DNA of 64,000 nt. Origin: Bacteroidales bacterium (GTDB lineage: Bacteria > Bacteroidota > Bacteroidia > Bacteroidales > JAADGE01). Of this stretch, positions 8,701-16,203 are shown piece after piece (position 1 is the stretch's first letter; every line of letters begins with the position of its first letter). A program made the position numbers and the translations under genes. The DNA lies in contig JAIORQ010000052.1 of the NCBI GenBank assembly GCA_021108035.1, positions 168,782 to 232,781 on the forward strand. Reading direction: 5' to 3'. The notes under the pieces were generated by a model. That model made no database searches, was not told the origin of the DNA, and saw nothing but the letters and a program-made list of their open reading frames with translations.

Positions 8701-10898
8701 TGAAAAAAATAAGCGGAGATTCGGCAATGACTGTATATAATACTATTCAATATGAAAGTACCGCTATTATTAACAATATTAGTGATAATATTAAAATTCT
8801 TGATGTAAATAAAATAACCGGTAGTGAAGATATTAAGAATAATAATAAAATATCTTCTTCGCTAAAAGAATATATTTCAAATATTCCTTCATATTTTAAA
8901 CGTAATCAAAAACTTCTGATAAATTCATGGAAAGTTGAACTTTTGTTAACAGAATTTGAAAATAAACTGTTAAGAATTACCGAAGATTCATTTAATTCTT
9001 TCGACACATACATTAAAAAGGAAGTATTAAGTAAGATAATTAATGTTAAGGGAAGTTTGTCAAATTACCTTAATGAACTAATCGAAGGAAACAAAGCAAC
9101 ATTTATTGCTCCGGAGTTTTCTGAAATACCCGATAAAGGAATTATCAGCAAAAATTTTAAATTAATTCTTGATAATAAGTTTGAGAAATTAAAATATTTG
9201 ATTGAAAAATTTCCGAAGAAAATTAATTTACTTTCAAATGATTCCTATAATGATATAATTGAGAAACAATTCAGTGAAGTTAATACAGTTGAAATTAATG
9301 TATCTTCTTTTATTGAATATATAATTCAAACAAAGTTTAATGCTCCTTTAACAAAATTGGCAGAAGAACTTCCTGAAGATATAATTGATATTGAAAACAA
9401 TACTCAAAACATCTTAAGGCTGGTAACTTTCAGCTTATTCGATTCTGAAAGAAAGACAGTTGATAATGAAATAAATACAACAGAGAAAGCCGTAGAATTT
9501 ATTAATAAGCAAATTGAAGTATTAGAACAAACCGAAAAAAGAGTAATAAAAATTACAGATACAATAAACAGAAAAATAAACGAACGTTTAAGTGATTTGT
9601 CTAATCATTTGAGTCTGTATTCTGTTATTAATGAGGCTGGTACAAGTTTCAGGTTTTCAAAAATATATTCCAAAAAGAAAAATAGTTTAAAAGCAAAAAT
9701 GAAACATTTTGCCGATAACACAAACAGCATATTTAACAATTTATGGTACAGGCAAAGTGAGGCTGTTTTATTAAGAAAGGAAATTATTAACAGCAGCAAA
9801 AAAGATGTTTCACAAATAAATGCAATATTGGATCTTCTTGAAAAAGTTTCGGTTTCAAATGAGACATTAAAAAAATTACCTTTCTATTACAAGCAACTTT
9901 TCCTTAATACAGGCAATTACAGTAATGAGTTCTTTACAGGCCGCCACAAGGAACTTAACGAAATTAATAAAGCTTTTAACAGATATAAAATCGGCTATAA
10001 CGGAGCAATACTTATTAACGGGGACAGGTATTCAGGTAAAACTTTTTTTACAAATTATTCCGTTTCAAAGTTTTTTCCGAATACTGATGTTTATAAAATC
10101 AGTCCTCCTCCGGAAGGTTCAGTAAGTTTAAAAACATTCAGAACAAAAATAGCTGTTGCATTTGATGCTAAAGGTTCGTATGATTTAAAATTCAGTAATA
10201 TTAAGAAAGGAAGTATAATTATTTTTGATGAATTTGAATTATGGTGGGAAAAATCAGAAACCGGTTTTGTGATAATTGATGAAGTAATAAATCTTATTGA
10301 AACATACGGAAACCGATTTATTTTTATAATTAATATAAATACTGATGCTTTAAAGCTGATTAATAAGATTAAAAATATTGAAGCTTATTTTTTAAATATT
10401 ATTGAATGTAAAGCTTTTAATGCCTCTGAATTGAAAGAAGCAATAATGTTGAGGCACAATGCAGGAGGATTACAATTAAGTTATAAAGGCAAGTTTCAAG
10501 ATAAAATAAGGCAATTCGATTATGCAAAACTATTTGTTAAGCATTTTAATAATACAAGAGGCAATATCGGTACAGCATTATCTTCGTGGTTGTCAAATAT
10601 TGACGATGTAAAAGAAAGTATCATTTATTTAAATTCTTTTAAAATTGAGAAATCAAATTTATTTGAAAATTTTGATACTGATATTAATATAATATTAGTA
10701 CAGTTTATTTTACATAAAAGATTGAATATTTCCAAGTTATCAAGAATTTTATTAGAGGGTGAAGATACAATTGAAAAGAAATTATCTTATTTAAAAAGAT
10801 CCGGGATTATTTCTGAAATTTCAAAAGGAGTATTCGAATTAAATCAATATTTATATATTTATATTAAAGACAGTTTGGAACAATTAGAAATGATATAG
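5706..10898 (+). CDS. SLC12-type cation-chloride cotransporter fused to a coiled-coil region and a P-loop NTPase
   Basis: The product is 1730 residues. Residues ~1-430 are an APC-fold permease with about 12 helices. It opens with the SLC12 signature (GVFTPSVLTILGVIMYMRLG), which points to the Na-K-Cl/K-Cl cotransporter family. Residues ~445-770 match the cytosolic C-terminal domain of that family (WQPNIILFSGG, LIEFGKDLVGQYGL). Bacterial members normally end about here. In this protein ~630 more residues of charged helix and probable coiled coil follow, then an NTPase module. That module has Walker A GDRYSGKT at 1439-1446, Walker B IIIFDEFE with the aspartate at 1508, a TRGN motif, and a C-terminal winged-helix-like segment (KLSRILLEGEDTIEKKL). 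The fusion suggests nucleotide-dependent control of ion transport or a signalling role. Domain calls are solid; the function of the fusion is inference. Confidence 0.85.
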   Translation: MAKAKKFGAFAGVFTPSVLTILGVIMYMRLGWVVGNAGLITALVIIVISHVISLTTGLSISSVATDKKIKTGGIYYILSRSLGFPMGGAIGIALFVGTALGISLYLVGFSESLLAVDQIREFLQLEQDINSYRIIASASLLLLVTIAFISTSLAIKSQYFVLAAIAISIVSIVIGFFTNTHLAPETVSFTPARDSVDIQVIFGVFFPAVTGFTAGVAMSGDLRDPKKNIPVGTLSAIIVGFVIYIGLAVSFAVFVNRDLLINDYNFLLKIAWFSPLVLAGIWGATLSSALGGILGGPRILQAISKDKITPRIFAKGYGASNEPRNALIFIFLIAEGGILIGELNVIAGVVSMFYLASYGFINLAFFLENWASTDFRPTFKVKGVVGLIGFIASFAVMAQLGMLSMIASLVIMFGLFAWLNRKQLKSESGDVWQSVWMSVIRKALHSLDKKNLEDRNWQPNIILFSGGQEQRPHLIEFGKDLVGQYGLLSNFDLHESKDKKYLFPKHLQSYSQKTIEGKGVFTRKQSCSDIYTGIETIISTYGFSGIEPNTVIMGWMRQSKNPVRFSQMIKRIYELDVNLLLIDYDKKNRYGKYKTVDIWWRGSGNNGNFALNLIKLLWISENWGDAKLRLLVGNSVNENALKIKNHAEQVVSNMRINAEVKIINNQIEQKPFYELIRIESINTDLIILGMPEIKEGKEKEFVEKTNDLMHQIGTVVLIKASSQFKDLSLGLKYKLHTQKEEKELNSIISGANKNIKLILPESPIANEKISSLNNQIQELNTEVIKENLNTFFVQQNNLTNNIINDAESLINERIIPLINNKKKNLHLLTGLDIFIKKTFACVQKFNDEPTEIQEESLDISFNKMIAGIEQMIEKLPEYFYYSYNEEDLKYKEDDKEQVRKFKKKMRQKTSRLNSGSVQYKVKYKKLINLHLPYKYFLISQNCGELTGTVSIRHIIEIQKLIRELRNSVLKLQRAINNKRITDKIIKEEISILKEKVSFLKKISGDSAMTVYNTIQYESTAIINNISDNIKILDVNKITGSEDIKNNNKISSSLKEYISNIPSYFKRNQKLLINSWKVELLLTEFENKLLRITEDSFNSFDTYIKKEVLSKIINVKGSLSNYLNELIEGNKATFIAPEFSEIPDKGIISKNFKLILDNKFEKLKYLIEKFPKKINLLSNDSYNDIIEKQFSEVNTVEINVSSFIEYIIQTKFNAPLTKLAEELPEDIIDIENNTQNILRLVTFSLFDSERKTVDNEINTTEKAVEFINKQIEVLEQTEKRVIKITDTINRKINERLSDLSNHLSLYSVINEAGTSFRFSKIYSKKKNSLKAKMKHFADNTNSIFNNLWYRQSEAVLLRKEIINSSKKDVSQINAILDLLEKVSVSNETLKKLPFYYKQLFLNTGNYSNEFFTGRHKELNEINKAFNRYKIGYNGAILINGDRYSGKTFFTNYSVSKFFPNTDVYKISPPPEGSVSLKTFRTKIAVAFDAKGSYDLKFSNIKKGSIIIFDEFELWWEKSETGFVIIDEVINLIETYGNRFIFIININTDALKLINKIKNIEAYFLNIIECKAFNASELKEAIMLRHNAGGLQLSYKGKFQDKIRQFDYAKLFVKHFNNTRGNIGTALSSWLSNIDDVKESIIYLNSFKIEKSNLFENFDTDINIILVQFILHKRLNISKLSRILLEGEDTIEKKLSYLKRSGIISEISKGVFELNQYLYIYIKDSLEQLEMI

Positions 10899-10923
10899 AA
10901 TATTGGTAACTATACATTTAGTT

Positions 10924-10946
10924 ATAACTTTTCTTTTTAAAGTTAT
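10924..10946. terminator. Bidirectional hairpin between convergent genes
   Basis: ATAACTTT (10924-10931) pairs with AAAGTTAT (10939-10946). The element lies between the ends of the transporter fusion and the FISUMP gene and overlaps the last codon of the latter. The T/A-rich arms fit a weak two-way terminator. Confidence 0.45.
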
Positions 10947-11737
10947 TCTTTATCGTCCTTAAAAAACCGAACACTGAGGCCTAAACCACATTCGCCTTTC
11001 TCAAATTCAGCTTTATGGTCATATGCACACAATTTAAAGTGCCATGCTTCATTTTCTCCTTCAGCAGTATTGCTCCAATAGTGACCACTTGCCATAAGAC
11101 TGTTGTAAGCACCGCGAACATAGCGCCAACCTGCATACATGCAATTAAAACCGGAATCTTTTGCTTTTTCATAAACATTGTGAGAATCCCCGCCTAAATA
11201 TGTGTATAAAGTTTCCCATTCTGCTTTTGTAGGTAAATGCCAACCCTCAGGTTCTATAGATTTTGCAGTTTCAAAATCATATAAATATCCGTATTTATTT
11301 GCATTATATTCATCGTCATCATATACCCAACAGTTACCTTCCTTAGGTTTTTTGGCAAAATTTTCTGCCATTATTATTTGTTTGCCAATTTTTATTATTT
11401 TATATTTTTTCCCGTTACTTTTATCAATAAAAGTTCCTTTGCCGCATATCTGACATATATCATCGACTATACGATGACTGTCCTTTCTTATTTTACCGCA
11501 TTTAGAACATTTTTCGCAATCATGAGACCATACATGATATCCTTCTCGGGTTTTGCCGCATTTAGAACATTTCTCACAGTCTTCAGACCAATCATGCTGA
11601 TTATCAAATTCTTTCCCGCATCTTGAACACTTATTACAATCATTTGATAAATCATGTTTATAGTCTCTTATTTTTCCGCAATCGGAACATATACAACCAT
11701 CCCACGAATGAATACCAATTTTACATTTTAATGACAT
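10943..11737 (-). CDS. Zinc-ribbon repeat protein with FISUMP domain
   Basis: The product is 264 residues without a signal peptide. Residues ~1-100 contain five short repeats of the form H-x-W-x-x-DCxxCxxCGK (CICSDCGK, CNKCSRCGK, CEKCSKCGK twice, CQICGKG), each likely to bind zinc as a half-ribbon pair. Residues ~105-264 are a FISUMP domain (Fibrobacter succinogenes major paralogous domain): IMAENFAKKP, NKYGYLYDFETA, PEGWHLPTKAEWETL, GHYWSNTAEGENEAW and a final GLSVRFFKD. FISUMP domains are usually on secreted lipoproteins, so a cytoplasmic-looking zinc-ribbon fusion is odd. The start is supported by a strong AAGGAGG Shine-Dalgarno sequence six bases upstream of the ATG, rare in this window. 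The role is unknown. Confidence 0.85.
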   Translation of the reverse strand: MSLKCKIGIHSWDGCICSDCGKIRDYKHDLSNDCNKCSRCGKEFDNQHDWSEDCEKCSKCGKTREGYHVWSHDCEKCSKCGKIRKDSHRIVDDICQICGKGTFIDKSNGKKYKIIKIGKQIIMAENFAKKPKEGNCWVYDDDEYNANKYGYLYDFETAKSIEPEGWHLPTKAEWETLYTYLGGDSHNVYEKAKDSGFNCMYAGWRYVRGAYNSLMASGHYWSNTAEGENEAWHFKLCAYDHKAEFEKGECGLGLSVRFFKDDKE

Positions 11738-12154
11738 ATTTATACCTCCTTATTTTAAACCAAATTCAGTAATAATCAAAAACTATCATATAACTTAGCG
11801 TAGCAAAGCTACAAATAATTAATTAAGATACAATTTTGTTTAGTGTGTAATGTTTAACTGTTTATTCCAACTAACGTTAAAGTTTAGTTGCTGATTATTA
11901 ATTGCTTACATTTTTTCAGCTTTATGCTTATTTTTCTTTTTTCCTTCCCAAGTTAGCTAAAATATTCAACTGAATTTTTCAGTAGGGGGATTGCTTATAA
12001 CGATTCGATGCAAAATCATAATCAAATAAACAGTTAAACAAATAAACAATTTTTACGTATCAATTTAAATTTATTCACAAATTTTGCTAAAAAAATAAAG
12101 TTTCACAATATAATATATATAAGAATTAGGTTCAAATATACAAAAAAATCTGTC
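11738..12154. other. Intergenic region with a 16-bp inverted repeat pair
   Basis: No gene was recognised. It contains the FISUMP gene's SD site and the MITE-like element listed separately. The AT-rich stretch at 12040-12154 shows nothing else and ends exactly where the relict cas9-locus block begins. Confidence 0.5.
11851..12040. repeat. Possible MITE: 16-bp perfect terminal inverted repeats, 190 bp in all
   Basis: TGTTTAACTGTTTATT at 11851-11866 is matched by its exact reverse complement at 12025-12040. Inside is a small hairpin (CAACTAA...TTAGTTG, about 11868-11890). No ORF is present and no target-site duplication is evident. It may be a small non-autonomous transposon or chance symmetry in AT-rich DNA. 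Confidence 0.35.
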
Positions 12155-12641
12155 ATTATTTTGAAATATTATCTTTTAAATTAAAAGTTGAATCCGCTCC
12201 GAAAAGTATAAAAGCCACGAATGCACGAATTATATTAAACATTAAAACGCTATAAATCAAATTGTTATACTTTATCAAATTACCTCTAATTTTCTAAAGC
12301 TTCATTTTATTACAGCATTAAAGTATTATTATATTTATAAATATTCCGTTAAATTTGTAGCAGAACTAAAAAGCCTCTACCGAAGCAGAGGCAAAGTTCT
12401 TTTTGAACTACGGCATTTAGCCTTATTGTGATAAGATTACAAAAGGAAATATTTTTTAATCTTATGTTTGTAAAAGTACTTATTTTTTATTACTTTTCAA
12501 AATCTTTTTCTAAAAATTCTTATTATGGCAAAAATACTCGGATTAGATATCGGAACAAATTCAATTGGTTGGGCGGTTGTTGATGAAAAAAATGAAGAAA
12601 TACTCGGAACAGAAATAGAATTTTTCCGGAAGGGGTTGTTG
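12155..12641 (+). repeat. Relict copy of the cas9-locus 5' block (copy 1)
   Basis: This 487-bp block repeats 45795-46281 at a constant offset of 33640 up to the start of cas9; the only indel seen is one base missing inside the cas9 fragment. By eye there are about 20 differences, mostly in the left part. The tracrRNA segment differs at one base, in the terminator loop. The left edge abuts unrelated intergenic DNA and the right edge joins a decayed IS1595-type transposase. Confidence 0.9.
12368..12464 (-). ncRNA. tracrRNA, relict second copy
   Basis: This is the same sequence as the tracrRNA upstream of the full cas9, minus strand. It has the anti-repeat (12425-12450), a GGC/GCC nexus hairpin, a GTTC-AAAAA-GAAC hairpin, and a terminator stem (12373-12392) with a TTCG loop instead of TTAG, followed by a T run. 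Its promoter (TTTG-N19-TACTTTTA) is also kept. It could still make a working tracrRNA even though the adjacent cas9 is only a stub. Expression is inference. Confidence 0.75.
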
Positions 12642-12665
12642 ACAGAGGACAGAAAAAAGAAATGA
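12525..12665 (+). pseudogene. Truncated cas9 5' fragment
   Basis: The ATG and first 29 codons match the full cas9 (MAKILGLDIGTNSIGWAVVD, with the RuvC-I aspartate at position 8). One base is then missing relative to the full gene (ACAGAAAT against ACAGGAATT), which shifts the frame. Homology stops at about 12641. The ORF runs on to a TGA in the IS1595-type remnant, giving a 46-residue product with no expected function. The cas9 promoter upstream is intact. Confidence 0.9.
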
Positions 12666-13221
12666 AGAATTTCAATTATTAAAGGTAAGAGAATATCAAT
12701 TAAACGAGAAGCAAGGAGTTTGTCCTCATTGTGGTTATGAGAAATATGTAAAAGCAGGCAAAGATAAAGCAGTGCAAAGATATAAATGTAAAAAGTGCCA
12801 CAGAAGATTTACTTCGTATTCCGGTACATGGATGGCTCATATTCACAAAAAGGAAAAACTTACGGATTATTTAAAATTAATGAAGCAAGGGTTAAGTTTG
12901 GAGAAAATAAGAAAGCTGCTAAAAATAAATAAGAAAACTGCATTTGATTGGCGACATAAAATATTAATATCAATAAAAGATACTTATGAAGAAGATTTTA
13001 CCGGAATAACAGAAAGTGATGAAACTTTTTTTTTGCAATCAGAAAAAGGCTCCTTGAATTTGAAACGAAAGCCTCGCAAAAGAGGAAAACAAGTAAAAAG
13101 TAAAGGGATAAGCGATAAATAAATACCGGTAATTGTTTCAGTTGACAGAAAGGGAGAATTGTTTACAGTAAAGTACTGAAAGCCCGTGATGCAAAAAGGC
13201 AACAAATACAAACATCTTAAT
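12643..13221 (+). pseudogene. Decayed IS1595-family (ISXO2-like) transposase
   Basis: The frame reads NEEFQLLKVREYQLNEKQ, then a zinc ribbon CPHCGYEKYVKAG...YKCKKCHRRF, then a helical DNA-binding segment (LKLMKQGLSLEKIRKLLKI), then the start of the ISXO2 catalytic domain (GITESDETFF). There is no start codon in frame: a TGA at 12640-12642 sits at the joint with the cas9 fragment. The frame is broken near 13115 (after SKGISDK) and again near 13175; rejoined, it continues IPVIVSVDRKGELFTVK and VLKARDAKRQQ and then ends. The rest of the catalytic domain is missing. No terminal inverted repeats were found. Confidence 0.85.
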
Positions 13222-13240
13222 AATACAATACTTAAAAATA

Positions 13241-13283
13241 ATAAAATCCGGAGTTTATAAACATTTTAAGCTCCGGATTTTAT
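13241..13283. terminator. Bidirectional hairpin terminator
   Basis: ATAAAATCCGGAG (13241-13253) and its exact complement CTCCGGATTTTAT (13271-13283) form a 13-bp stem with A and T runs on the two sides. It lies between the transposase remnant and the convergent lipoprotein gene. Confidence 0.75.
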
Positions 13284-13304
13284 TTATGAGTTTGTTTAAA
13301 AAAC

Positions 13305-14228
13305 TTACAATAAATCCTTTATTCTTTGATAAACAATCTTGAACCTTTCTTCATAGAAATAGCCTAATTCATCATTTTCTTTAAGTTTATTATAATTTCT
13401 GTCCATTTTTTTAAGCAACTTCTCAATTTCTTCCTTATTCAGTTTTGAAATAATTTGTTCTGTAACCGCTTGTCGGGTCATTTCTGAGCCGTTATACAAA
13501 TAAATAGTTTCATTAATATATTCTTTATCCGATTTGGGCCATATGTTTTGAACAATTAATCCCCAATCTGCTGCCTGAATTTCAGTTAACATACTGTCAA
13601 CTTTTGAATATTTAATCCAATTGGTTTTTGGATATTCAAGGAAAATTGAAGAAAAAAATGAACTGTCAATTTCAACTACTTTTTTATTATAAATATTGAC
13701 AGAATAAGATTTGCTGTATTTTTTTTGCATTGAACATCTCTGTATAGAATCATCAGCTGTTCTTGCCCAATCAATCCAAAATTTCCATTCTGTATTTGGT
13801 GTAATCTTGTAATAAATAAATGTATCTGCAAAAGCCAAATTTATTACCCATCTGTGTCTGTTTGTTCCTATAACTTCAACTAAGTCATTAAAGTTGATTA
13901 TTTCAGTCAACTGCTTCTTTTCGGGGTTTAAAACATAAAGACCGACTTCTTTAATTAAATATTCCGGAGTACCGCCGTCAGGGAATCTTGACATACCTGT
14001 CGGAAGCCGATATGCTTTTTTAGATGCTATGAAAGCTATTTCAGTATGTTTATTATTCCAAGTTTCATTCCTGTTAAGTTCATAATCCAAAGAGAGATAC
14101 TCAGAATAGGTGCAAGATGTAATGAACAATAATAAATTTATAAAAAGTATAAACAGAAATCGTTTATTTAAGAAGCTGTAAAAGTTAATAATTTCAAAAT
14201 GCAACTTTTGTTTTTTAGAGTTTTCCAT
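13305..14228 (-). CDS. Hypothetical lipoprotein
   Basis: The product is 307 residues. A hydrophobic stretch (FLFILFINLLLFITSC) ends in a lipobox cysteine near residue 39; the unusually long basic N-terminus (MENSKKQKLHFEIINFYSFLNKR) could mean the true start is internal, but no better ATG is seen. The mature part has no recognised domain. It contains many aromatic strands in the middle and a helical C-terminus (EEIEKLLKKMDRNYNKLKE). It is likely anchored in the outer or inner membrane facing the periplasm. Function is unknown. Confidence 0.75.
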   Translation of the reverse strand: MENSKKQKLHFEIINFYSFLNKRFLFILFINLLLFITSCTYSEYLSLDYELNRNETWNNKHTEIAFIASKKAYRLPTGMSRFPDGGTPEYLIKEVGLYVLNPEKKQLTEIINFNDLVEVIGTNRHRWVINLAFADTFIYYKITPNTEWKFWIDWARTADDSIQRCSMQKKYSKSYSVNIYNKKVVEIDSSFFSSIFLEYPKTNWIKYSKVDSMLTEIQAADWGLIVQNIWPKSDKEYINETIYLYNGSEMTRQAVTEQIISKLNKEEIEKLLKKMDRNYNKLKENDELGYFYEERFKIVYQRIKDLL

Positions 14229-14341
14229 CTGTTTTTTATTTATTATTGTTTATTGTATGTTTTAAATATACAATAAAAACATCGAAATTCAAAATTCAAA
14301 TCAAACTGTTAAGCTTATATTCATATTTCTTATTTCTTATT

Positions 14342-15034
14342 TCAGTTAATAAAAAGAATACCGCCTCCGTCATATAAAAAATTATCGTGCAGACATATTA
14401 TTTCGTAGTTTAAATCAGATAAAAAAGTGCGTAATTCTTTTCCGTGCTTATGTTTATCAATATTTCCGTTAAAGAAAATTTTGTTTCCGGATATTCCGCA
14501 AGTTCCTCCGAAAAAACCGTTTTTATGGTCAGATATGCGAATATCTTCCGGTGAGAAATAAAAATTTTCAAGATTATTTTTGTCCAAAACTTTTTTAATT
14601 CCCAAATCTGAACTAATAAAAATATCATTTTGCAAATGTATCATACTGCAACGAGTATATGCTTGCGGTAAATTAATAAACTTTTTATTTCTGCTGTGTT
14701 CGAGAATCAAGCTTTCAGTCATGTCTTTTTTATGAAGCAGAAAATTACCGGTAGCTATGCAATTATATTTTACACTGTTATCGAAATTTTTGCCTACTTT
14801 GCCGGTTCCCGGTTGAAAGTTTACTTTATGCTTTTTTAAAAAAATAATAAGCTGTTCGGGAGAATTAGGAGCAATAATAAGATTGTTCTTTTCTTGGAAA
14901 ATAAAAATATCGGGGTGTCCCGAAATTGAGTTATACGTTATTCCGCTTGAAGCGAAAAATAAAATATCTTCAGCGTATTTTCGTAGGTTTTTTTTTGCCT
15001 CTTCAGAAGAACGTGCATCAATTACAGCTAACAT
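14342..15034 (-). CDS. GME-fold (DUF6873-like) protein
   Basis: The product is 230 residues, soluble. Motifs include MLAVIDARSSEEAKKNL at the start, PDIFIF, an FFGGTCGISGNKIFFNG block, and a terminal GGGILFIN. A cysteine in GGTCG and the GGG-x-LF-x-N end recall the guanidino-group-modifying-enzyme propeller fold seen in DUF6873 proteins. These are often encoded beside an Elp3-like radical SAM protein. That is the case here: the start overlaps the end of the upstream radical SAM gene by 17 bp, so the two are translationally coupled. Substrate and reaction are unknown. Confidence 0.6.
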   Translation of the reverse strand: MLAVIDARSSEEAKKNLRKYAEDILFFASSGITYNSISGHPDIFIFQEKNNLIIAPNSPEQLIIFLKKHKVNFQPGTGKVGKNFDNSVKYNCIATGNFLLHKKDMTESLILEHSRNKKFINLPQAYTRCSMIHLQNDIFISSDLGIKKVLDKNNLENFYFSPEDIRISDHKNGFFGGTCGISGNKIFFNGNIDKHKHGKELRTFLSDLNYEIICLHDNFLYDGGGILFIN

Positions 15035-16025
15035 TTATTTCATATTTTTGTAAAGAATTATTTGCAACAAATTTCACTTTTCTGAATTTCTTCAATAATA
15101 TATTTTTGTTCTTTGCTTTATACCCCACAGCATAATTTAATTGTGTTTTATTTACCTGAATAACAACATCTTCTGCAATAACACCTTTAAGTTTCTCAGT
15201 TAAAAGATCAAACCAAATTTCGGTTAACACAAGTTCTTTAAATGATGAGTGATACGGCCCTGCAATCAGGGATTTTTCAGGTGTTAATTCTTCCGACGGA
15301 TGTAAACCTGTGCGAATTATCTTAACATTATTTTCTTCCAATATTTTATAAATTGTTTTGGTAATTTCAACAGCTTCATCAAGTTGTAAAGCTGTGTATT
15401 TACCGGAATGATACATTTTTTCAAGAGCTGTTCCCTTTACGACAAGTGTAGGATAAATTCGAGAATTCTCGGCACCAAATTTAATAATATCATTTGCTGT
15501 TTTTACCGACTTTTCAGAAGTGTCGCCCGGCAAACCGATCATCATTTGCAAACCGAGATTAAATTCGTAACTGTTAATAAGTTGCGATGCCTTTTCAATA
15601 TCTTTGTATGTATGTCCTCTGCCTGATTTCTTTAATACATAATCATCGGTTGATTGAGCCCCGAGTTCAATTGTTTCAACTTTATATATTTTAAGCAAGT
15701 CTAAAATTTTTGTGTCGATATAATCGGGCCTTGTTGATAATCTGATACCGGCAACTTGCTTTGTTTCAACAAATTTATATGCTTCTTTTAAATAGCTTTC
15801 TTGCATGTTGTAAGGAATTCCGGTAAAACTTCCGCCGAAAAATGCAATATTTATGTGCCTTTCGGCAGGAATTGTAAGCAAATGCCGGTTTACAATATCT
15901 GAAATTTCAGACGGTTGCGGAATTTTTTGTGCACCGCTTATTTTTGTTTGGTCACAAAACACACATTGATGCGGACAAGCTAATTCAGGTATAAAAATTG
16001 GGATGTTGTTGTGTTTTTTTTTCAT
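15018..16025 (-). CDS. Elp3-like radical SAM protein
   Basis: The product is 335 residues. The [4Fe-4S] cysteine motif is CPHQCVFC (residues ~18-25, CxxxCxxC), preceded by NNIPIFIPELA. An AFFGGSFTGI block (GGS), STRPDYID and ELGAQSTDD follow, as in the Elp3/HemN-like radical SAM group. The GNAT domain of true Elp3 is absent, as in the bacterial relatives encoded near rnc in Firmicutes. It probably acts on RNA or a small molecule; that is not known. The gene overlaps the GME-fold gene. Its first ~280 bases are duplicated at 17203-17483 and partly again at 17572-17645. Confidence 0.85.
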   Translation of the reverse strand: MKKKHNNIPIFIPELACPHQCVFCDQTKISGAQKIPQPSEISDIVNRHLLTIPAERHINIAFFGGSFTGIPYNMQESYLKEAYKFVETKQVAGIRLSTRPDYIDTKILDLLKIYKVETIELGAQSTDDYVLKKSGRGHTYKDIEKASQLINSYEFNLGLQMMIGLPGDTSEKSVKTANDIIKFGAENSRIYPTLVVKGTALEKMYHSGKYTALQLDEAVEITKTIYKILEENNVKIIRTGLHPSEELTPEKSLIAGPYHSSFKELVLTEIWFDLLTEKLKGVIAEDVVIQVNKTQLNYAVGYKAKNKNILLKKFRKVKFVANNSLQKYEINVSCN

Positions 16026-16065
16026 AATTCTGTATGCAAATGTTATGTTGGCTTTTCATCATGCT

Positions 16066-16197
16066 TTACTGTTCTATCTTTCTAAAATGTTTTCTTAATT
16101 CTCTCATCACTTGCGAAAAATCGGGCAAATCATGAATTTGGTTTTTTGCAAACTGTTTTTCCATTCTCTTTCAAAAAGAGCTTTCTTTGCTTGAACG
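16066..16197 (-). pseudogene. C-terminal remnant of an AbiEii-type toxin
   Basis: Directly downstream of the AbiEi-like antitoxin, where the toxin gene should be, a short stretch reads QAKKALFERE and then, after a one-base frameshift, EKQFAKNQIHDLPDFSQVMR, ending in TAA at 16066. This pattern (E-x-Q...I-x-DLP-x-F) resembles the end of AbiEii/AbiGii nucleotidyltransferase toxins. The rest of the toxin gene is missing. The assignment depends on this tail and on position. Confidence 0.5.
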
Positions 16198-16203
16198 TAT
16201 CAT

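Noticed and set aside
12525..12665. A small functional protein from the cas9 stub (46 residues)
   Set aside because: The frame is shifted after ~29 codons and runs into transposon sequence; nothing suggests selection on the peptide.
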